Origin: JANXSS01 sp040385645
GTDB lineage: Bacteria; Pseudomonadota; Gammaproteobacteria; Burkholderiales; Burkholderiaceae_D
DNA: 64,000 nucleotides
NCBI GenBank assembly: GCA_040385645.1
Contig: JAZKGZ010000001.1
Location: 1 to 64,000, forward strand
Direction of reading: 5' to 3'
The notes beneath the pieces were generated by a model, which saw nothing but the letters and a program-made list of their open reading frames with translations, was not told the origin of the DNA and ran no database searches. Positions 36,357 to 43,939 of this stretch are shown here, piece by piece. Position numbers and translations under genes: made by a program. Within the stretch, counting starts at the first letter, position 1. Every line of letters begins with the position of its first letter.

Positions 36357-37508
36357 TTGTCGATCCCGTATTTCCATCGTCCGGCGCTTGCGGGGCTTTA
36401 CGCCAAACGTATTTTATCCGACCGGGGCGCATCGGGAACCTTTCTCGCCGCTCTCCGCCGCACAGGAAAAAGCACGTTCATCCGCGAAGACCTGATACCG
36501 GTATTACACCAATCCGGCGCTCTCGTCGTGTATGTGGATTTATGGAGTAATAAACTTGCCGATCCTGGCGAATTGATTGCTTCGGCAATTCGTAACTTGT
36601 TACGCGAACAGGAGGGAATGCTGGCTCAGGCAGCAAGGAAAGCCGGCTTGGAGAAGTTGACGTTAGGCGGCTTGCAGATGAATCTTGACCGGGTGGGGCT
36701 ACCGTCTGGGGTAACGATCGCCACGGCGTTAGAAGCCTTGTCACAGGAAACCAAGCGGCCGATCGTGATGGTGGTCGACGAAGCACAACATGCACAGACG
36801 ACAGAGCAGGGGTCGGCCGCACTGTATGCCCTGAAGGCTGCTCGCGACGAATTGAATAGTTCAAGCAACTATGGTTTTCGGCTGGTGGCAACAGGTTCGA
36901 ACCGGGACAAATTGGCAATTTTAGTGCAAGGTAAAGAGCAAGCATTTCTTAGTGCGAAATTGCTGGATTTGCCTTATCTGGACGATGATTACCTGCAATG
37001 GAAACTTGCATCTTTTGCTGGCTTGGCAGCACCGTCTTTGCCAGCAATGAAAACCGCCTTCAAGCAATGCACTTATCGCCCCGAAGTGTTGGCCGACGTG
37101 TTAGATGATATGGAACTGATGCCGGGGCTGACGATAGAAAATGTCGATGCCGTACTGGTGCGCACTACAGAGAAGATCACGACCCAGGCTAAAGCAATGT
37201 TTCAAAGCATGTTTAACAGCCTCGAACCACTACAAGCGGCGCTGTTGCAGACGATGGCAGTCCAGAGAGGTAATTTTGCACCGTACACGAAAGCGACTTA
37301 CGACAGGTGCCGTGAATTCTGTGCGACGCGCACCGACGAGAAAGTAAAGATCGACAATTCCTCGGTTGGCTATTCGTTGGAGCTATTGCGAAAACAGTCA
37401 TTAATCTGGAAAAGCGGACGCGGTGTCTATGCAATCGAGGATACCCAGCACATTGCCTGGCTTGCGGGGATTCCTGAGGCCGGGCTGGATTCGATGCCAA
37501 TGTTATGA
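36357..37508 (+). CDS. P-loop ATPase (archaeal-ATPase/STAND-like)
   Basis: The first plausible start is the TTG at 36357; upstream the frame closes at 36315 and offers only ATT codons. The 383-residue protein has a P-loop ALRRTGKSTFIRED, with Ala in place of the usual first Gly, near residues 31-40. VVYVDLW follows, then Walker B IVMVVDEAQHA near 137-147 and a sensor stretch FRLVATGSNRDKLA. The C-terminal part is a helical, winged-helix-like domain (VGYSLELLRKQSLIW). It resembles the ATPases seen alone or in defence and toxin-antitoxin islands. It is followed after 69 bases by the fic gene on the same strand, so joint function is likely but unproven. Confidence 0.75.
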   Translation: MSIPYFHRPALAGLYAKRILSDRGASGTFLAALRRTGKSTFIREDLIPVLHQSGALVVYVDLWSNKLADPGELIASAIRNLLREQEGMLAQAARKAGLEKLTLGGLQMNLDRVGLPSGVTIATALEALSQETKRPIVMVVDEAQHAQTTEQGSAALYALKAARDELNSSSNYGFRLVATGSNRDKLAILVQGKEQAFLSAKLLDLPYLDDDYLQWKLASFAGLAAPSLPAMKTAFKQCTYRPEVLADVLDDMELMPGLTIENVDAVLVRTTEKITTQAKAMFQSMFNSLEPLQAALLQTMAVQRGNFAPYTKATYDRCREFCATRTDEKVKIDNSSVGYSLELLRKQSLIWKSGRGVYAIEDTQHIAWLAGIPEAGLDSMPML

Positions 37509-37577
37509 CGGCTAGGCACATGTTAAATTTTACAAAGACCTACCCTATACATCGACAGAGGTAATGTAATCAAAAAT

Positions 37578-38330
37578 ATGGACATCTTCTCGGCACTCGG
37601 ATTTCAGTGGAACAGATCGGCAGTGCCCGACTCGTTGCCGATGCATTCAATCAAGCGCGTAGCGTTTCGATTTCAGCGCATGTTGCCCGAATTCGTGTGG
37701 GATGCCGCCATGCTCGAAGGTAATCCGTTTACTTACCCTGAAGTCAAAACTCTACTCGACGGGGTAACAGTAGGCGGCAGAAAAATTTCCGACCAAGAGC
37801 AGGTTCTCAATCTCGCTGAAAGTTCACGGCATTTGCTGGCGCTTGTAAAGGCGCATGAATTTTTATTGGACAAAGCCACATTCACCAGGCTACACAGTAT
37901 CGTCGCCCGCAACGAAGCCCTCGAATGGGGCAATTTTAGGGGCGAGGGCACGGAGAGCCATTACACGCCAGATGTCGGTCTCGGTGAACATGGCCGCTAT
38001 ACGCCACTGGCAACGATCTCTGGTGCGCCGTTGTTGAATCAGATTTTTGTAGATGGCGTGCAGGCCCTGAAAAGCGCTGTACAACAGCCGTTCGAAATGG
38101 CAGCCGCTTTTTTTCTCTTCGGCGCGCTCCAGCAATTTTTTTTCGATGGCAATAAGCGTACGTCCCGTTTTATGATGAACGGCATCTTGATGTCGGCAGG
38201 CATTGATGCCATCAGCATTCCTGCTGCCAAGGCACAGCAATTCAATGAGAACATGGTGCGGTTTTATCTGAGCAAGGATGCTACCGAGATAATGGCGTTT
38301 TTGGTCGGTTGCCATGCGGATGCCGCGTAG
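37578..38330 (+). CDS. fic: Fic-domain protein with substituted catalytic His
   Basis: This 250-residue protein has an N-terminal inhibitory-helix-like motif AAMLEGNPFTYPEV (class II position). A Fic core runs from about residue 100 to 215, with WGNFRGEG. The active-site loop reads QQFFFDGNKRTSR. The canonical loop is H-x-F-x-x-G-N-x-x-R; the Gly-Asn-Lys-Arg part is intact but the base His is Gln. Canonical Fic enzymes transfer AMP to Tyr/Ser/Thr and need that His. The S/T of the inhibitory motif is also Ala. Either the protein is catalytically dead, uses altered chemistry, or acts by binding. The duplicate remnant at 35628 carries the same Gln, so the change predates the duplication. Confidence 0.85.
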   Translation: MDIFSALGFQWNRSAVPDSLPMHSIKRVAFRFQRMLPEFVWDAAMLEGNPFTYPEVKTLLDGVTVGGRKISDQEQVLNLAESSRHLLALVKAHEFLLDKATFTRLHSIVARNEALEWGNFRGEGTESHYTPDVGLGEHGRYTPLATISGAPLLNQIFVDGVQALKSAVQQPFEMAAAFFLFGALQQFFFDGNKRTSRFMMNGILMSAGIDAISIPAAKAQQFNENMVRFYLSKDATEIMAFLVGCHADAA

Positions 38331-38444
38331 AGGCGAACAGCCTACACAGTACGTGAGATGATGATAGTGACCTAGCGTGGTCGCTCAACGCCGTTATGAC
38401 GGCAACATATTGGAATATTGGACAGCGCATTTAATTCAACGTGT

Positions 38445-38714
38445 TTACTTGCGGACCAAATAACCAATAATGCCGCCGGCCGCGCCTGAAATAATGGACA
38501 TCGCCCATTTCTTTTCATCGGGGCTTGCAGTAGCGGAACTTAATGTGCTGTAGCAAAGAACTGCGAGCAACACGACAAATCCAACCGCTACCAAAAAAAG
38601 CGCGACGTCTTTGAAAAGACGAACCGCTCGGTCACCATCGGTCTCTTTTGGGTCAACCTTTATGCTGTAATTATGGTCAGGCGGCGGGCTGTTGAGATCG
38701 ATACTGTTGTTCAC
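38445..38714 (-). CDS. small two-helix membrane protein
   Basis: This 89-residue protein starts with GTG at 38714, overlapping the stop of the ribbon-helix-helix gene by four bases. A charged cytoplasmic N-terminus (residues 1-33) is followed by LFLVAVGFVVLLAVLCY and, after a polar turn, SIISGAAGGIIGYLV. No family is recognised. Translational coupling to a DNA-binding protein is the layout of type II toxin-antitoxin or small regulatory modules, and small membrane proteins can act as toxins. That reading is speculative. A scrap of the same gene start occurs at 28047. Confidence 0.65.
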   Translation of the reverse strand: MNNSIDLNSPPPDHNYSIKVDPKETDGDRAVRLFKDVALFLVAVGFVVLLAVLCYSTLSSATASPDEKKWAMSIISGAAGGIIGYLVRK

Positions 38715-38920
38715 AGGCCGATGAACTCGGTTTGCATTTTTTCCGTGTTCGGGTCGACCAGCCCTAATTTCAAGCCACGCCCTTTTCCTTCGAGGGCGGC
38801 AAGATAGAGTTGCAACGCTTTGCGCAGCAACTCGCTTTTATTGGTTTCGTGTGCGGTGACTGCTTTATCGATGTCTCTGTTGAGATCGTCGGATAAAACG
38901 ACATTGAATCTGGCGGACAT
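38711..38920 (-). CDS. ribbon-helix-helix (CopG/Arc-type) regulator
   Basis: This 69-residue protein begins MSARFNVVLSDDLNRDIDKA and continues with NKSELLRKALQLYLAALEG, the strand-helix-helix pattern of CopG/MetJ/Arc regulators. The tail GRGLKLGLVDPNTEKMQTEF may contact a partner. A 30-base near-perfect palindrome lies 25 bases upstream, the expected autoregulatory operator. It is co-translated with the small membrane protein gene. Confidence 0.85.
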   Translation of the reverse strand: MSARFNVVLSDDLNRDIDKAVTAHETNKSELLRKALQLYLAALEGKGRGLKLGLVDPNTEKMQTEFIGL

Positions 38921-38944
38921 GGCATGGACTCCTGCAGGATTTCG

Positions 38945-38974
38945 ATGCGTCGATTATGTGCATAATCGACGCAT
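38945..38974. promoter_or_regulatory. large palindromic operator of the ribbon-helix-helix gene
   Basis: Arms ATGCGTCGATTATG and CATAATCGACGCAT (14 bp, perfect) are separated by TG. The element lies between the start of the regulator gene (minus strand, start 38920) and the 3' end of the diguanylate cyclase gene. No T-run follows, so operator is more likely than terminator. Confidence 0.75.
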
Positions 38975-38992
38975 AAAGTCAACGGCCCCGCC

Positions 38993-40951
38993 TCAAACTA
39001 GCCTATTGAAAAACCGGTACCCATGCTTGTCCCCGGTCTTGACCGCATACATCGCCGTGTCGGCATTGCGAATCAGGGTGTCGGCATCGTCGGCATCATT
39101 CGGGTAGAGGCTGATGCCGATCGAGGTGCCGATCACGGTATCGTTTCCGGCGATGACGAACACTTCGTCGAACGCATCGATGATGCGCTGCGACAGTGCG
39201 GAGACGGTGGCAAGGTCTTCGATGCTTTCCACGATAACGAGAAATTCGTCGCCACCGAATCGGGCGACGTGGTTCTGCGGGCCGGCCGCTGCCAGAAGGC
39301 GTGGGGCGGTCAGGCGTAACACTTCGTCGCCGGCAGCATGGCCGAGACCGTCGTTGACCGCCTTGAAGCCGTCGAGATCGATGAATAGCAGTGCAAGCTG
39401 CTGCTGCTGGGCGCGGGCACGGTCGATCGCGGCGGGCAGGAACGATGCTGCCCAGGCGCGGTTGGGCAAACCGGTCAGGCTGTCTTCGTGGGTACGGCGC
39501 TCCAGGGATCGGATCAGCTCTTTTTCATGGGTGATGTCGCGCAGGGTCACGGCGAGGCGGCCGTCGGCTGCTCGAGCTCTGACGTGCACGAAGCGTTGGC
39601 GTCCGAGTGCGCCTTTGGATATGGTCAGTTCGCCGGCATGTTCGCCGGTCCTGATAGCGGCCAGGAGTATGTCGCGACATACTGGGAAGGAAGCCGGGCC
39701 ATATAGCACCGAGACGTTTTCCCCGACCATTTCATTGCAATGGCGTTGAAAGAACACGGCACCGCGTTCGTTGCAATCGGTGACTTCGAAATCGACGATG
39801 ATGCCGGCGGCGTTGCGCACCGGTTGCGCCAGATAAAAACCTTCGCTGCCGCTTTCACTGACCATGCGATGAGACGCCTTGGCAATTTCCAACTGATGCC
39901 GGCGCCATACCAGGCGCAGGGAAAATGCCGTCGACAAAAGCGTGAACAGGACCACCGCAACGGTAGTCCAGATGGCGTTGACGGTAGAAGCATGGCGGCG
40001 TTGCCAGTAGGGCACCATGATTTCTTGCTCGTCGATACCGGCAAAGGCGAGGAGCGGGTAACCCTCCACCGGATGCGAACTGACATAGCGGTTGCGCTTG
40101 TCCAGAAACGCATTTTTACCCTCGATAAAGCTGCTGGTAAAAATTTCGTCGCTGTCGCCCAGGGGCAGGGGCAGATCTGAAGTCAGAAATCTGGGTTCGG
40201 CCGGTTGAATGTCGTTACCGACCCGGGCTGCACGCAATAGCCCATCGGTACCGAGCGTGCCGAGAATGCCGAATTGGCCGAGCGTGATCGTATCGTAGTC
40301 GTCGTTGAGGTAGGCGGTTTCGACCGACATCAGCACCACGCCGTCGAAATCGTCGTTGGCATCGACTAGCCTCCTGGAATACTGAATGATTTCTTTGCCG
40401 GTGATGCGGCTGGTCGTCGGCTTGCCGATATGTAAAAAATCGCCGGCGGATTTTTTATGTATCAAAAAATAAGGCCGGTCACCGACGTATAGAAACGGTG
40501 CTGAAGCTTGAGGATCGAAAGTGCTGGTCCGCAGTATGCCGTCGCGGCTGACGATGCCGACGTTGATGCGCACGGCATTGGAAAAAAGGCCGCGACCTTT
40601 GAGTGTTTCAAGCGTGACGGCCCCACCTGAGGATTCCCACTGCAACTTGACCAGTAGCAACATCTGATCGATGCTGTCGACCGTGCGTTTTGCGTGACTG
40701 GCGTGATTGCGCGCGATGATGCTGACATCGGCCATCGCGCCATTGGCGACCTGTAGCTTTTCCAGATGTAGATTGTGATAAAAAATCGACCACGCCAGGA
40801 GAAGGCCGATCATCGCCGCTAGCGGCCAGCACAATACGAAGCGCAGGTTGCCCCGTAAAAAATCGAATTTGCTGGCGAACCGGCCATGCCGCTGCCGCGA
40901 CCTGAAGTGCGTCGATAGCGAGGGCGATGTGGAAGCGGCGGGTGGGGACAT
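38993..40951 (-). CDS. membrane-bound diguanylate cyclase (Cache-like sensor, PAS-like, GGDEF)
   Basis: The chosen start is the ATG at 40951 (MSPPAAS, about 652 residues). The frame stays open to a TTG at 41110, but the extension looks non-coding. A membrane segment (VLCWPLAAMIGLLLAWSIFY) precedes a roughly 270-residue periplasmic sensor of double-Cache type (YVGDRPYFLIHKK) and a second segment (IWTTVAVVLFTLLSTAFSL). A PAS-like domain (GFYLAQPVRNAAG) and a GGDEF domain follow, with DSLTGLPNR, LFIDLDGFKAVNDGLGH and RFGGDEF. The active site is intact. The inhibitory RxxD site reads GPQN, so product feedback is probably lost. It makes c-di-GMP, which the BcsA PilZ domain encoded in this window can bind. 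It is divergent from the Rsb operon. Confidence 0.88.
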   Translation of the reverse strand: MSPPAASTSPSLSTHFRSRQRHGRFASKFDFLRGNLRFVLCWPLAAMIGLLLAWSIFYHNLHLEKLQVANGAMADVSIIARNHASHAKRTVDSIDQMLLLVKLQWESSGGAVTLETLKGRGLFSNAVRINVGIVSRDGILRTSTFDPQASAPFLYVGDRPYFLIHKKSAGDFLHIGKPTTSRITGKEIIQYSRRLVDANDDFDGVVLMSVETAYLNDDYDTITLGQFGILGTLGTDGLLRAARVGNDIQPAEPRFLTSDLPLPLGDSDEIFTSSFIEGKNAFLDKRNRYVSSHPVEGYPLLAFAGIDEQEIMVPYWQRRHASTVNAIWTTVAVVLFTLLSTAFSLRLVWRRHQLEIAKASHRMVSESGSEGFYLAQPVRNAAGIIVDFEVTDCNERGAVFFQRHCNEMVGENVSVLYGPASFPVCRDILLAAIRTGEHAGELTISKGALGRQRFVHVRARAADGRLAVTLRDITHEKELIRSLERRTHEDSLTGLPNRAWAASFLPAAIDRARAQQQQLALLFIDLDGFKAVNDGLGHAAGDEVLRLTAPRLLAAAGPQNHVARFGGDEFLVIVESIEDLATVSALSQRIIDAFDEVFVIAGNDTVIGTSIGISLYPNDADDADTLIRNADTAMYAVKTGDKHGYRFFNRLV

Positions 40952-41112
40952 AGGGCGCAAAGGAGAATCGGGCGTATTGTAATGGAATGCAACAATCCGC
41001 AGGAGAAGACAAATAATGCGCCGGCAGGTAGACTGATACGCCCGTTGCCAGCCAGCATTCAGCCAGCATTTCGATATCGGTATTCGGCACACACTATTTA
41101 ACGAGGTCAAAT

Positions 41113-42030
41113 TTGAGTCAACATGACGATGCTCATCGCATCAGCGCCATCATCGGTAAGTACCAATCGGAGTTGCTCGAAGACTGGGTTGCCAACCTGA
41201 AGCAGCACATTATCCGGTTCGACGCCGCCACCGAGCAAGCGACCCGCCGCCATTGCAGCCAGTTGCTGGAGCTGATGAGCGGTGCGCTGCGTCAGGGAGA
41301 AATCGATAACATCGAAGGCCGCGGCTGGGATGAAATACGACATCTGCTGACGGAGATATCGCAGGAGCGCGCGCGCCAGGGCTCGACCCCCAGTGAAACG
41401 GCAATTTTTGTATTTTCATTAAAGCAGCCGATCTTTACGCGGCTACGCGCCGAGCATGCTCAGAAAACCGAGTTGCTCGCCGACGACGTCTGGACTATCA
41501 CTACGCTGCTGGATAAGCTTGGGCTATTTACAGTCGAGATTTTTCAGAAAAGCCGTAATCAAATCATCGCCCGGCAGCAACAGGAGTTGCTTGAGTTATC
41601 CACTCCGGTTGTCAAACTCTGGCAAAACATTCTGGCATTGCCTTTGATCGGTACGCTCGATAGCGCCCGCACGCAAGTGGTGATGGAAAACCTGCTGGAA
41701 AAAATCATCGAAACCGGGGCGGCCATCGCCATCATCGACATCACCGGCGTGCCGACGGTCGATACCCTAGTGGCACAGCATCTGCTCAAGACTATCGCTG
41801 CAGCACGTTTGATGGGTGCCGACTGCATCATCAGCGGCATTCGGCCGCAGATCGCCCAGACCATCGTGCATCTGGGCGTGAACCTGGAAGACGTAATCAC
41901 CAAAGCGACGTTGGCCGATGCCTTCGTGGTGGCGCTGGAGCGCACCGGCGCATCGATTCGTAGTAATAACAGCGGCAACCATGTTGGTACCAATAACGCC
42001 GGTACCAACAACGCTGGTGCGAGAGACTGA
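41113..42030 (+). CDS. rsbR: RsbR-type stressosome protein
   Basis: The start is the TTG at 41113, preceded by GAGG; the protein is about 305 residues. The N-terminal helical, globin-like sensor domain (about 1-150) is followed by a STAS domain (about 155-275). That domain has DITGVPTVDTLVAQHLL and SGIRPQIAQTIVHLGV; the Thr residues match positions phosphorylated by RsbT in Bacillus RsbR. The C-terminal tail is a short NAGTNNAG-type repeat. In stressosomes RsbR and RsbS form the large scaffold that sequesters RsbT. It is the first gene of the operon and its stop is two bases before the GTG of rsbS. Confidence 0.88.
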   Translation: MSQHDDAHRISAIIGKYQSELLEDWVANLKQHIIRFDAATEQATRRHCSQLLELMSGALRQGEIDNIEGRGWDEIRHLLTEISQERARQGSTPSETAIFVFSLKQPIFTRLRAEHAQKTELLADDVWTITTLLDKLGLFTVEIFQKSRNQIIARQQQELLELSTPVVKLWQNILALPLIGTLDSARTQVVMENLLEKIIETGAAIAIIDITGVPTVDTLVAQHLLKTIAAARLMGADCIISGIRPQIAQTIVHLGVNLEDVITKATLADAFVVALERTGASIRSNNSGNHVGTNNAGTNNAGARD

Positions 42031-42031
42031 C

Positions 42032-42391
42032 GTGGATCGCATCCCGATACTTCGCATGGGAGATTTGCTGTTGGTCACGATTCAAGTCGATATGCACGAC
42101 CGCTTGGCCATGACCTTGCAAGACGATCTCACCAACCGCATCGTGCAGGACCAGGCCAAAGGCGTGTTGATCGATATCTCGGCACTGGATGTGGTCGATA
42201 CTTTCATCGGCCGCATGATCAGCAATACGGCGGCCATGGCGCGAGTGCTGGACGCAGTGACGGTGGTGGTCGGCATGCAACCGGCCGTAGCCATTACGTT
42301 GGTCGAACTGGGCTTGTCGTTACCGGGCGTGCGTACCGCTTTGAACATTGAACGCGGCATGGCGTTGCTGGGAAAGCGTTATCACGCATGA
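42032..42391 (+). CDS. rsbS: RsbS-type stressosome scaffold (STAS)
   Basis: The start is the GTG at 42032 (VDRIPILRMGDLLLVTIQ), immediately after rsbR; the longer frame from 41918 lies inside rsbR. The 119-residue protein is a single STAS domain: GVLIDISALDVVDTFIGRMI, VVVGMQPAVAITLVELG and LNIERGMALL. In Bacillus RsbS the phosphorylated residue is Ser59, in a D-x-x-D-S-F context; here Thr takes that place. It forms the stressosome core with RsbR. It overlaps rsbT by four bases. Confidence 0.9.
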   Translation: MDRIPILRMGDLLLVTIQVDMHDRLAMTLQDDLTNRIVQDQAKGVLIDISALDVVDTFIGRMISNTAAMARVLDAVTVVVGMQPAVAITLVELGLSLPGVRTALNIERGMALLGKRYHA

Positions 42392-42828
42392 CCCGGCATT
42401 CGATTTTCACAGACCGTATGGAAGCGGATACTGGGGCGATCCGATTGTCGGTGCAAAGCGACGAAGAACTGGTCATGTTGCGCAAACACGTACGTGACCT
42501 GGCGATCCAGTTGCAGCTTAGTTTGATCGACCAGACCAAGCTGGTGACGGCAGCTAGCGAATTGGCGCGCAATGCGCTCAAGTATGGTGGCGGCGGCGAA
42601 GCCTTGCTGGATGTCGTCAAAGATGGCATGACACAGGGCGTGCGTCTGTCGCTCATCGATGCCGGCCCGGGTATCGTCGATCTGGATAAGGCCATGCAGG
42701 ATGGTTACACCTCCGGCGGTGGCATGGGCCTCGGGTTAGGTGGTGCCAAGCGTCTGGTGGATGATTTCAATATTCGCACCGCGCCGGGTTCGGGCACGAC
42801 GGTAACGATCACTAAATGGAAAAAATGA
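42388..42828 (+). CDS. rsbT: RsbT-type switch kinase
   Basis: This 146-residue GHKL-fold Ser/Thr kinase shows the N box SELARNALKYGGG, the G1 box DAGPGI and the G2 region GGGMGLGLGGAKRLVDDF. It phosphorylates RsbR and RsbS under stress, is then released, and activates a downstream partner. In Gram-negative operons of this layout the target is thought to be the adjacent fused kinase or phosphatase rather than sigma-B. It overlaps both neighbours. Confidence 0.9.
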   Translation: MTRHSIFTDRMEADTGAIRLSVQSDEELVMLRKHVRDLAIQLQLSLIDQTKLVTAASELARNALKYGGGGEALLDVVKDGMTQGVRLSLIDAGPGIVDLDKAMQDGYTSGGGMGLGLGGAKRLVDDFNIRTAPGSGTTVTITKWKK

Positions 42829-43931
42829 TGAACGGCGGTGCTACTGCGTCCGATACCTCCGATAGGTCCGATAGGTCCGATACTTCCATGTCAATTGTCA
42901 GGCCACGCACGCAGCGGGTGTTTGCGATGGCGCATGCCAGTGAAATATCGGCAGCGCGTCGCCACGGCCAGGTGCTCGCCGACGAAGCCGGCATTGGATC
43001 GATCCAGGCCGGCAAGCTGGCAATCGCCGTCACCGAGGCCGGTACCAATATTTTGAAGCATGCCGTGGAGGGCTGGCTGGTGATTTCTGCCGCGACCCAA
43101 AACGGTTGTGCAGGTGTGGAAGTATTGGCATTGGATATTGGCGAAGGTATTGCCAACATCGGGCAAAGCTTGCGTGACGGCGTCTCTACCTCGGGTACGG
43201 CCGGTACCGGCCTGGGTGCGATGCGGCGACTCTCGGACACCTTCGATTTATATTCCGCGCCGGCGCAAGGCACGGCGGTGTATATGTTCATCGGCGCCGC
43301 CCCCAGCACTGATATGCTTCCTGAAGGGATGATGCAGGCACTGCCGCAACGCTTGCAAGCCGGCGCGGTATGCCTGCCGGTAGCGGGCGAAGATCAGTGT
43401 GGCGACGACTGGGATTTGGAGCAAGATCAGCATGGCGCGACGATCGTCGTGGTGGACGGTCTAGGCCACGGGCCCGGTGCCGCCACCGCAGCGCATGCAG
43501 CGGTAGCGAGTGTGCGCCGCAGCGCGGACAAGACACCAATCACGATGATGCAGGCCATGCATACTGCCCTAGCACCGACGCGCGGCGCAGCCGCGGCGGT
43601 GGCGCGGCTGACATTCAACGACGACAATTTGACATTCGTCGGTGTCGGTAACATTACTGCCAGCGTACAGGACCAGGAACGAAGCCAGCATTTGATGTCG
43701 CACAACGGGATCGTCGGCCACAATCTGCGCAAAGCCCAGGCCATGCCGGCTCGTTGGGCCGTAGGTGCCTGTTGCATTCTTTGTTCTGACGGCATCGGCA
43801 CCCAATGGAACCTGAATCGCTATCCTGGGCTGCTAAGTTGCCACCCGGCTTTGATTGCCGGTGTACTGTATCGTGATTTCAAACGCCTGCGCGACGATGC
43901 GACTGTGCTTGTGATCAAGCGCCTGAACTGA
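42816..43931 (+). CDS. RsbT-like ATPase fused to RsbX/SpoIIE-type phosphatase
   Basis: Starts at 42816, 42825 and 42828 are possible, all overlapping rsbT's end; the protein is about 370 residues. Residues 30-165 are a GHKL domain (AVTEAGTNILKHA, DIGEGI, GTAGTGLGAMRRLSD). Residues 185-370 are a PP2C-like SpoIIE domain with VVVDGLGHGPGAATAAHAAV, CSDGI and RDDATVLVI, and the metal Asp residues are present. In Bacillus, RsbX resets the stressosome by dephosphorylating RsbR and RsbS; here that activity is joined to a kinase-like domain on one chain. The leader holds a short TCCGATA-type tandem repeat encoding SDRSDRSD. Confidence 0.85.
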   Translation: MEKMMNGGATASDTSDRSDRSDTSMSIVRPRTQRVFAMAHASEISAARRHGQVLADEAGIGSIQAGKLAIAVTEAGTNILKHAVEGWLVISAATQNGCAGVEVLALDIGEGIANIGQSLRDGVSTSGTAGTGLGAMRRLSDTFDLYSAPAQGTAVYMFIGAAPSTDMLPEGMMQALPQRLQAGAVCLPVAGEDQCGDDWDLEQDQHGATIVVVDGLGHGPGAATAAHAAVASVRRSADKTPITMMQAMHTALAPTRGAAAAVARLTFNDDNLTFVGVGNITASVQDQERSQHLMSHNGIVGHNLRKAQAMPARWAVGACCILCSDGIGTQWNLNRYPGLLSCHPALIAGVLYRDFKRLRDDATVLVIKRLN

Positions 43932-43939
43932 GCACGGTG

